Source of the DNA: Micrasema longulum | Lineage: Eukaryota; Arthropoda; Insecta; Trichoptera; Brachycentridae | Direction of reading: 5' to 3' | DNA length: 64,000 nt | Assembly (NCBI GenBank): GCA_022494885.1 | Contig: JAGVSM010003587.1 | Location: 1-64,000 of the forward strand | Part shown: piece after piece, positions 1 to 9,105 of the stretch | Layout: each line of letters begins with the position of its first letter | Position numbering within the stretch: position 1 is the stretch's first letter | Notes under the pieces: model-generated | Databases searched by the model: none | Told to the model about the DNA's origin: nothing | The model's input: only the letters and a program-made list of their open reading frames with translations | Made by a program: the position numbers and the translations under genes

Positions 1-175
1 GGTACAGTGGTTGGCGCGTATGCCATGCTTGAAGTCCAGGTTCAATTTCTGGCAGGATCCACAAGAAATATTTGTCTCACCTACAATTAACAGATGAGAT
101 GATCGAAATAGGATGTCTTTGGTTTTTAAATGCAGTGCCCTAAGCACTATCGTATGCGTTTTTAGAAGTGTTCTC
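1..175 (+). repeat. tRNA-derived SINE-like repeat, family C (cut by window edge)
   Basis: The first 60 bases resemble the 3' half of a tRNA gene: GTGGTTGGCGCG (A-box-like) and GGTTCAATTTC at 39-49 (B-box-like). The body contains GCAGTGCCCTAAGCAC near 133-148. Related bodies (GGTGCCTTATGCAC, CAGTGCCCTATGCATC) occur near 38270 and 44125, which supports a dispersed family. The left end is outside the window. A simple tRNA gene is unlikely, because there is no full cloverleaf and the body is shared between copies. Confidence 0.5.
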
Positions 176-339
176 CAGTTCACATTAAAAAAATAAGAGT
201 TTATTAGCTCACATTTTAGAAAGAACAACAGGTCACGGTTTAATATTTTTTTAATTATATTTTTTTATTTGTTTCTTAAGTTAGCTTATATAACAATACA
301 CAGTTAACTAAAATTTACACTTATTTTACTAACATATCT

Positions 340-962
340 ATTTACATCATTTTACAGTACACATAACATTTATTTTTAAATTCATCAAAACTTTTTTATT
401 CTTCATACATTCAGGCATCTCTTCATACATTTTCAAACCTCTATATATAATACAATTTTGAGATTCGGTTTTTTTATTAAATGGCAATCTTATTCCATTC
501 TTATTTCAAGTATTATGATAATGAAAAATTATATTCAGCACTGGCTTATTAATGAAGTATTTGGGCATCGATTGTTTAAGAATTTAAATATAAAAACAAG
601 CATATTATATATCAGTCTCTTTTTAATTGTTATCCAATATCTTCTCGTATTTTTTCTACTTTATTATACCTACGTTTCTTTGGCGCTATTCTCATGACTC
701 TGTTTTGAAGAATTTCCTTTTTATTTAAATTTCTGTCATTGGCTAAAAATAATACTGTTGAGCGTTAATCTATATGTGGAATGATTGCAGTTTTATAGTA
801 TTTCTATCTAATTTATTTCTCAATATACCTAGAAAGAATATTTTTTAGATATTTTTTTTAAACACGCTTAAAATTAGCATTAATAGTTAATTTTGAGTCT
901 AATGTTATACCTAAATGCTACTTTTCATCCACTTTCTCAATAGTTTCACCATCTATATATAC
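340..962 (-). pseudogene. LINE reverse transcriptase, C-terminal part (Jockey/CR1-like), broken
   Basis: Read on the minus strand, this gives the post-RT region of a non-LTR retrotransposon in several frames. YIDGETIEKVDEK is followed by a stop and then HLGITLDSKLTI. Next come FLGILRNKLDRNTIK, then IIPHID with a stop where a Tyr is usual, then STVLFLANDRN and LQNRVMRIAPKKRR, and finally a C-terminal tail. At least three frameshifts or stops show it is dead. The upstream RT core of apparently the same element lies at 2226-2580, so about 1.26 kb of other DNA (963-2225) splits it. The clade is inferred from motif order only. Confidence 0.75.
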
Positions 963-1222
963 TGATGTTATAAGTTATATTTACATACACGTTTTTCATT
1001 TAAAAATACTTTGTATACTTCCACTAATTATTTTAACCAATAACGGCTTTCCCTCTCTAATGGGCATCTTCAGACTGGTGAATATTATAAATGTAAGGAT
1101 AATCAAACTAAATATTATCTTAAGTGTAGGTACATTTAACTACACTACACTCAAGATAATATTTAGTTTTATATGAATTATCTTTAGACTTTATAATATT
1201 CACCAGTCTGAAGATGCCCATT
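963..1222. repeat. Dispersed repeat with a near-perfect 164-bp palindrome
   Basis: Bases 1059-1139 and 1142-1222 are inverted copies. Both arms start AATGGGCATCTTCAGACTGG when read from outside in, with a few mismatches and almost no loop. The preceding 100 bases (GATGTTATAAGTTATATTTA... to CCACTAATTATTTT) recur at 39140-39240, followed by one arm only. The palindrome therefore looks like a folded or duplicated version of a dispersed element rather than chance. No coding sequence is present. Confidence 0.7.
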
Positions 1223-1284
1223 AGGGTCAAATAAATAAGCGGAAGGGTACCAAGTATTTTTAAATTAATAACTTGTATGTAAAT

Positions 1285-2225
1285 ATAGGGAACTTCTTAG
1301 TAAAATTGACGAAGCTGGTAGAGTAATGGGCTTAAATATCAATGTGGCCAAAACAAAGATGATAGTGTTTAGCCGAAACCCTCACAATAATGTTGTATTG
1401 CGAATAAATGGTCAAACAATAGAGAGAGAGTCAAATCACTTCTGATCTGGATCCGGATAAGGAAATTAGATGCAGAATAGAAATAGCACGATCAGGATTC
1501 AATGGCATGAAATCATTCTTCTGCAGTGATAGTCTTAATTTAAAACTGAGACAAAGGATGGTCAAGTGCTATGTGTGGTCAATACTGCTCTACGGGGTTG
1601 AAACATGGACTCTCAAGGTGAACTCCATGAACCGATTAGAGGCTTTTGAAATGTGGCTTCACCGGAGAGTGCTGAAAATCCCGTGGACAGATTTAGTGAC
1701 CAACGTGGAGGTGTTGAGACGAGCCAGTGCCGAAAAAGAACTACTGTCCTCAATAAAACAGAGAAAACTCGCATATCTGGGCCATATCATGCGCGGAAGC
1801 AAATATACGCTTCTACAGCTTATTATGATGGGAAAGATCGAGGGAAAGCGTGGGGTTGAAAGGCGACAGATGTCCTGGCTGAGAAACATCCGCGACTGGA
1901 CGGGAGTGCGTGGGGTTGAGGCGCTGTTCCAGTTGGCGCAGGACCGGAATGCCTACTCTAGAGTGAACGCCAACGTCGGGGAGACCTGATATGGCACAGA
2001 AAGAAGAAGATGTAAATATAAGATATTACATTATTAAAATGGAATTCCATCACGAATTGTCAATAAATATAAGTAAGTTTAATCTTATATTTTATTAGTC
2101 TGTGCTCTCAATTAATTTGTTAACTATTATCATATATTAGAATGTGATTGCCTAGCTTAGAAAGAGGGGTATGAACGTAAAATTGTATTTTTGATAAAAG
2201 GTGTAAATAAATAAATAAATAATTT
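1285..2225 (+). pseudogene. LINE C-terminal reverse-transcriptase region, RTE-like, 5' truncated
   Basis: An open frame at 1507-1989 encodes MVKCYVWSILLYGVETWTL, then RLEAFEMWLHRRVLKIPW, then RKLAYLGHIMRG and an Arg-rich end. This is the typical thumb and C-terminal region of RTE/Jockey-type elements. The frame reaches back to about 1290 (EAGRVMGLNINVAKTKM), but near 1440 the expected YLG motif is missing: NHF runs into a stop and the reading resumes as DLDPDKEIRCRIEIARSGF, which indicates a small deletion. The 3' end after 1989 runs to an A-rich (TAAA)n tail at about 2205-2222. It sits inside the minus-strand LINE flanking it. Confidence 0.8.
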
Positions 2226-2580
2226 AAATAAAATCTTTTCATACATTCATCATTACGCTTGATTTTTTCTTCCTATTTTCATAAATTTCGTTTTTCCAGC
2301 ATCCAGTTTCAGTTTGTTGATTAAAAGCCATTTTGATATGCTGTTTAAGTCGTCATTTAATTTGTTGATGGTTTCTGCATAACCTTTACCCACTATGTAG
2401 ATAAGTGTGTCATCAGCAAATAGTTACACTTTGCAGTGTTTTATTATATGGGTTATGTTAATTATATATACTCGTATGATAAATAAAATTGGTCCTATAA
2501 CTGATCCTTGGGGAACTCCTAAATTATTTTCTATTCGTTTAGATATTTCGTTTAAGCATCTTGTTTTGCAAAATTTACGG
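2226..2580 (-). pseudogene. LINE reverse transcriptase core (palm), antisense
   Basis: The minus strand gives LGVPQGSVIGPILFII (RT block 4-like) at about 2470-2520. Then comes LFADDTLIY, the catalytic Asp pair in the FADD form, preceded by one in-frame TAA. Then follow KWLLINKLKLDAGKTKFM and a stop near 2268. These are blocks 4-6 of a non-LTR RT. The polypeptide order continues into the fragment at 340-962, so I read the two as one element split by later insertions. It is inactive because of stops. Confidence 0.8.
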
Positions 2581-2639
2581 AAGAGAAATATAAAACAGAC
2601 TAGAAATTTGAGTATATTTTCTAAATATCATATGGAAAA

Positions 2640-2850
2640 CTTTCTTTCTAGTACTTGGGGTGGTTTTGGGCCGGAATAAATTGCCAAGCCAAATTGTTTG
2701 TTCCGTTTTGGTCAGCGAGTTCAAAAACCGTTTAGATGCCTTTTTGAAGGAAGAAAAACGCAAATAAAAAGCGATATTTAAGGAAGATATCGGTGTGCCA
2801 GCAAAGGTTACCTTACCTGCCTAAAACAAAATAAATATAAATAAAAATAT
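2640..2850 (+). pseudogene. LINE C-terminal tail fragment
   Basis: The plus strand reads RNKLPSQIVCSVLVSEF followed by KNRLDAFLKEEKRK and a stop at about 2765. The pattern (W/R)N.LP..IV....V..FKNRLD.F is the usual extreme C-terminus of CR1/Jockey-type ORF2. A short tail to about 2850 (AAAATAAATATAAATAAA) may be its A-rich 3' end. No upstream RT core is attached, so it is a 5'-truncated insertion. Confidence 0.6.
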
Positions 2851-2859
2851 TCTTATGTA

Positions 2860-4035
2860 ATATAATTTATACCTTAGTATTCAAAAAAAATATCACCGAA
2901 TCAATCGTCAATAGATTAATGTATATTTGTATCACTACTTTTTAATCAAAAAATAATCTTTTTAACCATGAAGCATTCCTATTATAAGTTAAGAAAAATC
3001 TTTTTATTAAAATTTCATCAGTGGCCGTATTCTGGAACTAATTCGTTTCATAAATTTATTCGTGTCGTATCAGAGGGAACAAGACTGAAATACGATTTTT
3101 ATTGTGTTAGAGTGAGGTAAATATATGACGAACGAACGAACTTACGAAACTAAATTTTGACAGAAAAAGCCTGCAGAAATGTGTTAACACGATTAGGTTT
3201 TGCATTATAAATAAATATATTATTTAGTTGTGGAATTATTTTATTTTATTTAAGCATTTGCCACAGGTCCAATTAATTAAAAGTTTGAAATAGGGATGTC
3301 AAAAAAAAAACTACATGTGTATATTTAAAAAAAATGTAAGCCGTTTGTAATTCCACAATATTTGTCAATTTTTATTACAAATGTATGTTTTTACACAAAC
3401 ACACAATAAATAAATGGGTTGGTTGAGAGAGATGAATTCTGATTGTGAAGTGATTTAAATATTTGATTTAAGACTTTTTCATAAAATTATTTAAATTGAA
3501 ATCAATGTTGGTATTAATAAATTCTTATATTTCTAAGGTTTCTGTTGGGATGCTTGTGTTTTTTATTTATTTATGAAGGCGAAATAAGAAAAAAAATGAC
3601 CCACAAACATAACAATAGTTATCGATGCATTGACAAGCGATGTTCTCGTGTGAGTAGTTTTTTAAAAAGTATTTAAGGTTTGATGATTTTCACTGTCATT
3701 CAGTTTCGTTCCATTGCGTTCTTGATATCACGTCATTGTTATTTATTTGGGTCAACGCAATAATATGTATTTCCTATTGATATTTTTGGTGCTTTCATAC
3801 AAATATCTAAGAATTGGGTGATCAAAAGCTGGGTGTGCTAGAAATTATAAAGGATCAAACAGTCCATTTGATAAGGTTTAGATTTTTAACATAAATCCAT
3901 TAAAAATAAAATAAAGTTTAGCATTTTTTTCATACATAAAATAAGTAAAGAGATAAACACATTTTTAAAAATGAAAATTAACCAAAAATGTCATATATAC
4001 GGCACTAAGAATAAAAAAAGATAAGATTACCAACG
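2860..4035. other. AT-rich spacer, nothing recognised
   Basis: No frame of useful length, tRNA or clear repeat structure is seen. A short GAACGAACGAAC run lies near 3130, and homopolymer A/T tracts are common. Confidence 0.4.
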
Positions 4036-4039
4036 AGGA

Positions 4040-4170
4040 AAAAAACCGAGTGTCAAAACTCATTGTACAACGGACTAAAACTATACCCGAAGAAATGGGA
4101 AGCCTTAAAATATTTCAAATTAATTTGAAAAAAATGCGTTCTTATTTTTTGAAAATATTATCTTGATAAA
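4040..4170 (+). pseudogene. Possible LINE C-terminal tail
   Basis: The frame reads TIPEEMGSLKIFQINLKK then MRSYFLKILS and a stop. The 'LPEE....L..FK..LKK' pattern is the usual end of Jockey/CR1-like ORF2. It is short and isolated, so chance resemblance is possible. Confidence 0.35.
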
Positions 4171-4394
4171 AAGTTTTTAAGATGTAATGAACTAAATAAA
4201 TCAGAATTAAATCATTTTGATAAATTTGTTATAAACATTGAAAAGTTTTTTTGATTTTATACGCAAATATTTTAATTTTAGCTGTTTAAGAGTAATGACT
4301 AATTAATTCTTTTCATTTATTAATTTGTTGATTTTTGTATATAAAATTAGCCGAAACATTAATTGAAGAGATTCATCCGGTTAAATGCGAAATA

Positions 4395-4560
4395 TTTATA
4401 GTCGGTTGTGGTTTGCGGTTTCGTGAATAGACGAATAGTGTCGCAGACTCCGGATCAAAAGGTCCGAGGTTCGAAGCCCGCTATACGACAACTTTTCCAT
4501 TTCCCATTTTACGACTAAAACACGGTTATTTACGACTAAAAAATGTGAACACAATTGAAA
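4395..4560 (+). repeat. tRNA-derived SINE, family A (diverged)
   Basis: The stretch GGTTGTGGTTTGCGG...TCGCAGACTCCGGATC then GGTTCGAAGCC (B box, about 4467-4480) and CGACAAC matches the tRNA-like head of the better copies at 4817, 28873, 36607 and 39656. The tail has diverged. Confidence 0.55.
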
Positions 4561-4639
4561 CAAGTAGGTAAATCTTTATAACACAAATATTTGTTTTGAA
4601 AAAATCTATAAAAAAACTTCACAATGGATAAAACCCATT

Positions 4640-4700
4640 TTCTGTCTACAAACATTTGGGCATACTCAAAATATTGTTGACTATACTAAAATATCTGCTT
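4640..4700 (+). repeat. Repeat B, short fragment
   Basis: CTACAAACATTTGGGCATAC followed by TCAAAATATTGTTGAC is the diagnostic end of the B family (see 61565-61890). No further B sequence is attached. Confidence 0.5.
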
Positions 4701-4816
4701 TAATCAGCTTTTCTCAAATTGAAGATAAGGCTACCACTTAAGAAAAAAAACAAAATCTCTAGGGTTAGGCATACGCTATTTTTAAAAAATTATTTGTATG
4801 AATAAATAAATAAATC

Positions 4817-5010
4817 GGGTTGTGGTCCCGTGGCTAGTGTAGACTCATGGATCAAAGATTCAAGGATCGCACCCCCCTCTAGCATAACTTGATTTCCATT
4901 TTCTAATAGTGAGTTATTAACAACTCGTTGAAAATGGCCACTAAAATAAAAATATTTGGGTAAATGATAAGAACCCTAAGATTTATTTTTTATAAAAAAA
5001 AAAATTGATG
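4817..5010 (+). repeat. tRNA-derived SINE, family A
   Basis: It starts GGGTTGTGGTCCCGTGGCT (A box TGGCTAGTG). The B-box region is mutated (TTCAAGGATCGCACC). The family body ACTTGATTTCCATTTTC, GTGAGTTATTAACAACTCG and AAATATTTGGGTAAATGATA follows, and it ends in a poly-A tract near 4990-5005. It is aligned by eye with the cleaner copy at 28873-29066. The preceding (AATA)n is probably the tail of an older insertion. Confidence 0.7.
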
Positions 5011-5084
5011 AAAGAAAAAACGATATTTAAAAATTTTGACAACCCTAAATTTCACTTAGTATGTGTGTGTGGTAGCATTTTCAT

Positions 5085-5390
5085 ACAAAGGATTTTTCGA
5101 GTTACAGACAGTATTCAGTTTCCAAAATGGACAGCCCTATAGTGCAAGCACTACACTAACGTAATAGCGGTGATGCAATATGCCGTAAAGTTCTCGGTCA
5201 TCTTGTTACGCGAGTGTGTGTCCATGCCGCGCCCGTGCACACGTATGGGTGTGTGCGTGTGTGGTGTAACGCGGCGAATATGGAGTTACGCGCTTTGTCC
5301 TTCCTAGTGCCGCATGCTGCTCACTGCCACCGTTTTCTGCTGCCGTAATACTAAATGGCCATTACGTCACCGCCGCGCCGCGCCGCGCCG
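5085..5390. other. CpG-rich island, insertion target of the Transib
   Basis: Base use changes sharply here. CpG is frequent (GCCGCGCCCGTGCACACG, TTACGCG twice) and the island ends in a CGCCG-rich run at 5371-5390, against an AT-rich background. No long open frame is present. The sequence resumes after the Transib at 8089 (GTGGCACTATTGCCCCC). It could be a promoter, an exon remnant or an older GC-rich transposon; nothing decides between them. Confidence 0.5.
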
Positions 5391-5429
5391 CACAGTGTTT
5401 TGACCCATACAAGCTACAAGATAAAAAGT
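5386..5429 (+). repeat. Transib left end: target duplication, TIR heptamer and nonamer-like block
   Basis: The target duplication CGCCG is at 5386-5390. The terminus CACAGTG is at 5391-5397. The inverted repeat continues to about 5416 (CATACAAGCTA shared with the right end). Counting 23 bases from the heptamer gives ATAAAAAGT at 5421-5429, which matches the RAG nonamer consensus at 6 of 9 positions. CGNCG is the known 5-bp target preference of the Transib superfamily. Confidence 0.85.
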
Positions 5430-5859
5430 CACTTTTGAATTCTTAAACGATGACGTCATGGGGGCATTACCAGATAGTTAGTGTGACGATTGTAAGCCTA
5501 ATTGGGGTGATTAATGCTTAGGGTAATTCATACCAGAATATGAAAGTCGGATAATTGGTTTTTGAAAGCCTAATTACATTTATTTGCATTTTGGCGTCCG
5601 ACGTGTAAAGGTTGTTTATCAAGTTTAAAGTATTTTATTTCGATTTAAAAAAAAATGGAAGCTATTTTGGAAGGTATGTTGTATTGTTTTTTTTCTAATA
5701 TTTTAATGTATTTCATTTAGGCATTTAAAAAAACAATAATTTAACTTATGTATTTTTCAGTAGTTAAAAAAATATCAATTTCTAACTTCTCGAGAATTTA
5801 TCTCGGAGAGTATATCAAAGTAGCAAAATATTATTTTTATTTTTCAATAGACCAATTTA

Positions 5860-7307
5860 TTGTCAATTCATTACAGTTTCGATATTTTACCGCACGAAGT
5901 TGCATCTATCTTATTTTGTTATTTTACGGGTACCAGATACGAGATTTCCAGGCAAGAATTGTACGTGATGTGGAAGAGTTTGACGAAGAAAGAAAGGCTT
6001 CAAGAAGTGTTAAATATTATTGTTAGTAAATTTGAAGTCGGTAAACTTGGTGCAAGTGGTGAAAAACTGTTAAAAATCAAATTAAGCTTATTTGTTTAAA
6101 TATAAGCAGAAAATGGACCGAATCTGGCTGTAAACTAGATAGATTTGTTAAAAAAAAAATTGAATGGCTCGACGGTAGTGAAAATATTTTGATATGTGAA
6201 AACTTTCGACAAAGTCCTTCAGTAGACATGAATGAACCATTTACGTCTACTGGAAGGCCCGCAAAGGATTTTGGGGCATGCAGTGATCAGTGCAAAAGGA
6301 CAAAAGTGCGTGATTTAGTGAGTACGAAGACATCTGAAGAACTTTCGTTTGCCACGCAGGTATCTATTCGAGCATCAGGAAAACGCACAGTTGCCGATCT
6401 CCTTAAGAAAATTTTGAAAGCTACTCCCAATGAAGTAGTAAAAATACGTAGGGAACGTCAACAAGTAAACAAACAGCGGGCATTGACAATTGAGGAAGCG
6501 CTAAGTTTATACGTTGACTGTAAATTATCTTCGCATTCCTACAAAGTTATGCGTAAAAATGCCATAAAAACCGACCACAACATATATCCGGCATTTTATA
6601 GTTTAAGAAAAGCAAAAAAAGCATGTTGCCTGAGCGAGGAATTTGTCAAAATAACGGAAACTAGTGCAGAAATCCAGCTACAAGCGATTTTAAATCATAC
6701 GGTGGAACGATTGCTAAATGTAGAATCAGAAGTCTTAAAAGAAAGAGTTCCTTCAGGTTCTGTACTGACTCTTATATGCAAGTGCGGTGGAGATGGAAGC
6801 TCGGGACATAGTAATTATAAACAGAAATTTCACACAGAGCATGCAATAGATGAATTTTTATTTATTATGTCATTCGTTCCCATACAACTAAGGCTTAATG
6901 ATGACCCTAATATAGTAATTTGGCAAAATTTAAGCCCTTCCTCAACCTCTTATTGTCGTCCTATTAAATTTATTTTCGCCAAAGAAACTGATATTCTTAC
7001 TAAGTCTGAAATCGAAAAACTTCTAGATGTAATTGAAAAACTTGAAAATTTTAATGTTAATATTGGAGGTGTAGTATTGTCCATAAAATATAAAATGCTT
7101 TTAACAATGGTAGATGGTAAAATTTGCAACGTTTTAGCTGAAAATAAGTCAACCATGTCCTGTTATATTTGTGGCGCCAAACCCAGTGAAATGAACTCTA
7201 TTAGTATTAATAGAGTTTTTCGACAAGAATTTTATTCCTTTGGCTTATCTACATTACATGCTCTTTTTATATTTCTCAAAATACATCTATTTGAAAATCA
7301 CTTTTAA
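5860..7307 (+). pseudogene. Transib (RAG1-like) transposase, frameshifted and truncated
   Basis: The N-terminal part is in one frame at about 5876-6070 (FDILPHEVASILFCYF, then ELYVMWKSLTKKERLQEV). A frameshift in an A-run near 6070 leads to a second frame (LNISRKWTESGCKLDRF) that is open to 7307. In the 372-residue open stretch from 6189, CGGDGSSGHSNYKQ carries the first catalytic-type Asp (D202). MVDGKICNVLAENKS carries the second (D309), followed by CYIC (C325, C328). In RAG1 the equivalents D600, D708 and CxxC at 727/730 have nearly the same spacing. It ends after FGLSTLHALFIFLK, so the third acidic residue and the His pair that completes the zinc site are gone. Upstream, a short ATG frame near 5655 followed by GTATGT may be a first exon. 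Confidence 0.88.
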
Positions 7308-7340
7308 CAAATGTTTTATTTAAAAACCTTTAAGTTTTAT

Positions 7341-7665
7341 CATCATCATACCATATCCGCTCCCTATGTGGAGCAAATGGATTCCATAATCTTTCTCCGG
7401 CCAAGCGATCGACCTCCCGTACATCCTCCCAAGTTAAGTCCACGTACCACAACTCTGACGCAAACTGCTCACAAATTTTCAACAGTGGACGACCAGGACA
7501 CCAAGAACCTGATGCCTTGTAACATAGGCAAGCATGGTTAAGGCTCTCGGAAGGCATACGTAGTACATGGCCTTGCCAGCCAAAACGCCTTGGATGACAG
7601 TAGATACCAAGGGCTGCTGTGTCCGTTGCCTCACTTCTGTGTTCCTTACAATGCCAAACTTTTAA
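7341..7665 (-). pseudogene. LINE 3' end inserted in the Transib
   Basis: The minus strand reads PRRFGWQGHVLRMPSESL, then GSWCPGRPLLKICEQF, TWEDVREVDRLAGERLW and a (ATG)n tail (TATGATGATGAT). The GHVLRMP...GRP...W..V..LA.DR..W pattern is the C-terminus of RTE-type LINEs, and short (ATG)n tails also fit such elements. Related words flank it (CTTTAAGTTT near 7328 and CTTTTAAGTTT near 7660), a likely target duplication. The fragment is only the last hundred or so codons. Confidence 0.75.
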
Positions 7666-8048
7666 GTTTATTTAAACCCTTTCAGTTGTCATGTTTAACA
7701 TAATAAAATCAGCTGTAAAATGGTTATTCTGACAAAACAAGTGAAGGCAGATTAGTTCTCTCGGGTGAAATCTTTATTTTATGCCTAAGTATCTAATTTA
7801 ATTTTCAATGATTTATTTTATAGGTTGACCGATTTATCAGTCAATAGAATTAAAGTAATAATTTCAATTATTTATGACCCTTAAATACATTATTGGATGC
7901 AGATATCAATTTCCAGAAAATTTATTTCGTTTATTAAATAACAAAATGTGACAAATTTTTTATAAAACGAATTATTATTACATATTTAATAAAAAAAACC
8001 TCTTTTTAGGATTAAATGAATCGCATACGTGAGTTAAAAGTACATTCA

Positions 8049-8093
8049 GAATTTTTAGTTTCTAGCTTGTATGAAACGAAACACTGTGCGCCG
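8049..8093 (-). repeat. Transib right end: nonamer-like block, TIR heptamer, target duplication
   Basis: The inverse terminus CACTGTG is at 8082-8088 and the duplication CGCCG at 8089-8093. Read inward on the minus strand, 23 bases separate the heptamer from CTAAAAATT (8050-8058), which shares TAAAAA with the left end at the same spacing. The repeat with the left end covers about 26 bases with several mismatches. Confidence 0.85.
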
Positions 8094-8189
8094 GTGGCAC
8101 TATTGCCCCCATGCAACTTAGGCCTTTCTAGCACGAATATATAATTTTCTTATTACTGACATTTTTTTCTCAATATTAATAATATATTA

Positions 8190-9105
8190 TTTATTTATTT
8201 ATTCATATATTTATTTATACTTTTACATTGTTTGTATTCTTTTTTTTATACAGAAAAATGTTCCCTCACCAGGGTGTCCTGTGCCGAGGGAAACATTTTA
8301 CAAAATGTGAAACATGCCTAAGATTAGCTATTTAACAAAGTTAATATAATGTCGAAATTAGAGCAGAATGCAAGGCTGAGTTAAGCATTATCGACAAAAT
8401 TAAGAAAGGTCTTTTGCGATGGTTCGGTCATGTGGAGCAAATGAATGATGAAAGAACGGCTAAAAAGATTTATGATGCGAATGTGTCTGGTTGTAGAAGT
8501 CGAGGAAGGCCGAGAAAGACATGGCATGATCAATTACAACAAATTCTTGAAAGTGGTCATGTGAAAAGTCAAAATAATCGACGTGCGTGCATGAGAAGAT
8601 GTATGAATGTGAAGGAAGCAAAGGAAGTGTGCCAGGACAGAGTGGTGTGGCGTTCTATCCTCTCTGCCTACCCCTCTGGGGAAATGGCGTGATGGTTAGT
8701 TAGTTAATATAATAATAACAATAAAAAAAACGTAATTCATCGAATTAACCTAATTATTATTAGCATAATAAACAATAAAAAACTAAAACAATAAAAAAAA
8801 ACATAACCAATTTATATAGACCAATAGAACTAATTTCATAAACAGTACACACATTTTACCTATTTGGCTTGATCCACTCATCGATCCGTGCGCAACCCAC
8901 CTCTATAATCCATTTCTTAATAGCCATTTTATATTGTGAGAACTTACTAATTGTCCTTATGGATAATGGAAGTAGATTGTACACTTTAACCGAGTAGTAG
9001 GTCAATCCTCTTTGACCGAAGGTTGTATTTATTATTTTATTTGCAGCATCAGGGTGGAGTATCTGGTAACTCTTGTATTGTAACTCTTGTATAAGCACCA
9101 CAACA
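8190..9105 (-). pseudogene. LINE C-terminus and 3' UTR, interrupted by an R-family copy
   Basis: At 8856-9101 the minus strand encodes TTFGQRGLTYYSVKVYN then LLPLSIRTISKFSQYK. The 'FGQ.....Y..V..YN.LP..IR' pattern marks the end of ORF2 in Jockey/CR1-like elements. The 3' UTR continues to about 8703, is split by the plus-strand insertion 8351-8702, and resumes to about 8190. There the sequence TATTTATTTATTCATATATT on the plus strand is its A/T-rich tail. The target duplication of the insertion (see 8351) proves the nesting order. Confidence 0.65.
8351..8702 (+). mobile_element. LINE family R copy, 5' truncated, frame open to its stop
   Basis: The frame is open from 8351 to the stop at 8690-8692: IIDKIKKGLLRWFGHVEQM, RSRGRPRKTWHDQLQQIL, CMRRCMNVKEAKEVCQDR, SAYPSGEMA. 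This C-terminal region is common in RTE-related non-LTR elements. The copy ends in a short tail GATGGTTAGTTA. GTTAATATAAT is repeated exactly at 8340-8350 and 8703-8713, so this is an 11-bp target duplication and a single retrotransposition event into the antisense LINE. About 113 codons survive. Confidence 0.88.

Larger units (their letters stand above)
5391..8088 (+). mobile_element. Transib superfamily DNA transposon (RAG1-like), 2.7 kb, defective
   Basis: Both ends are readable: CACAGTGTTTTGACC... at 5391 and its inverse ...GAAACGAAACACTGTG ending at 8088, each flanked by CGCCG. The interior carries a RAG1-like transposase relic on the plus strand. Transib elements move by cut-and-paste with a DDE transposase and are the accepted relatives of the ancestor of the vertebrate RAG1 recombinase. 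This copy cannot be autonomous: the reading frame shifts near 6070, the third acidic residue region is missing, and a LINE fragment sits at 7341-7665. Its insertion split a CpG-rich locus. Confidence 0.9.

Noticed and set aside
458..697. 79-codon plus-strand frame with membrane-like residues
   Set aside because: It is antisense to a clear LINE C-terminal region on the minus strand.
2407..2679. 90-codon plus-strand frame
   Set aside because: It overlaps the antisense of the GVPQGS...FADD RT core; the protein match is on the minus strand.
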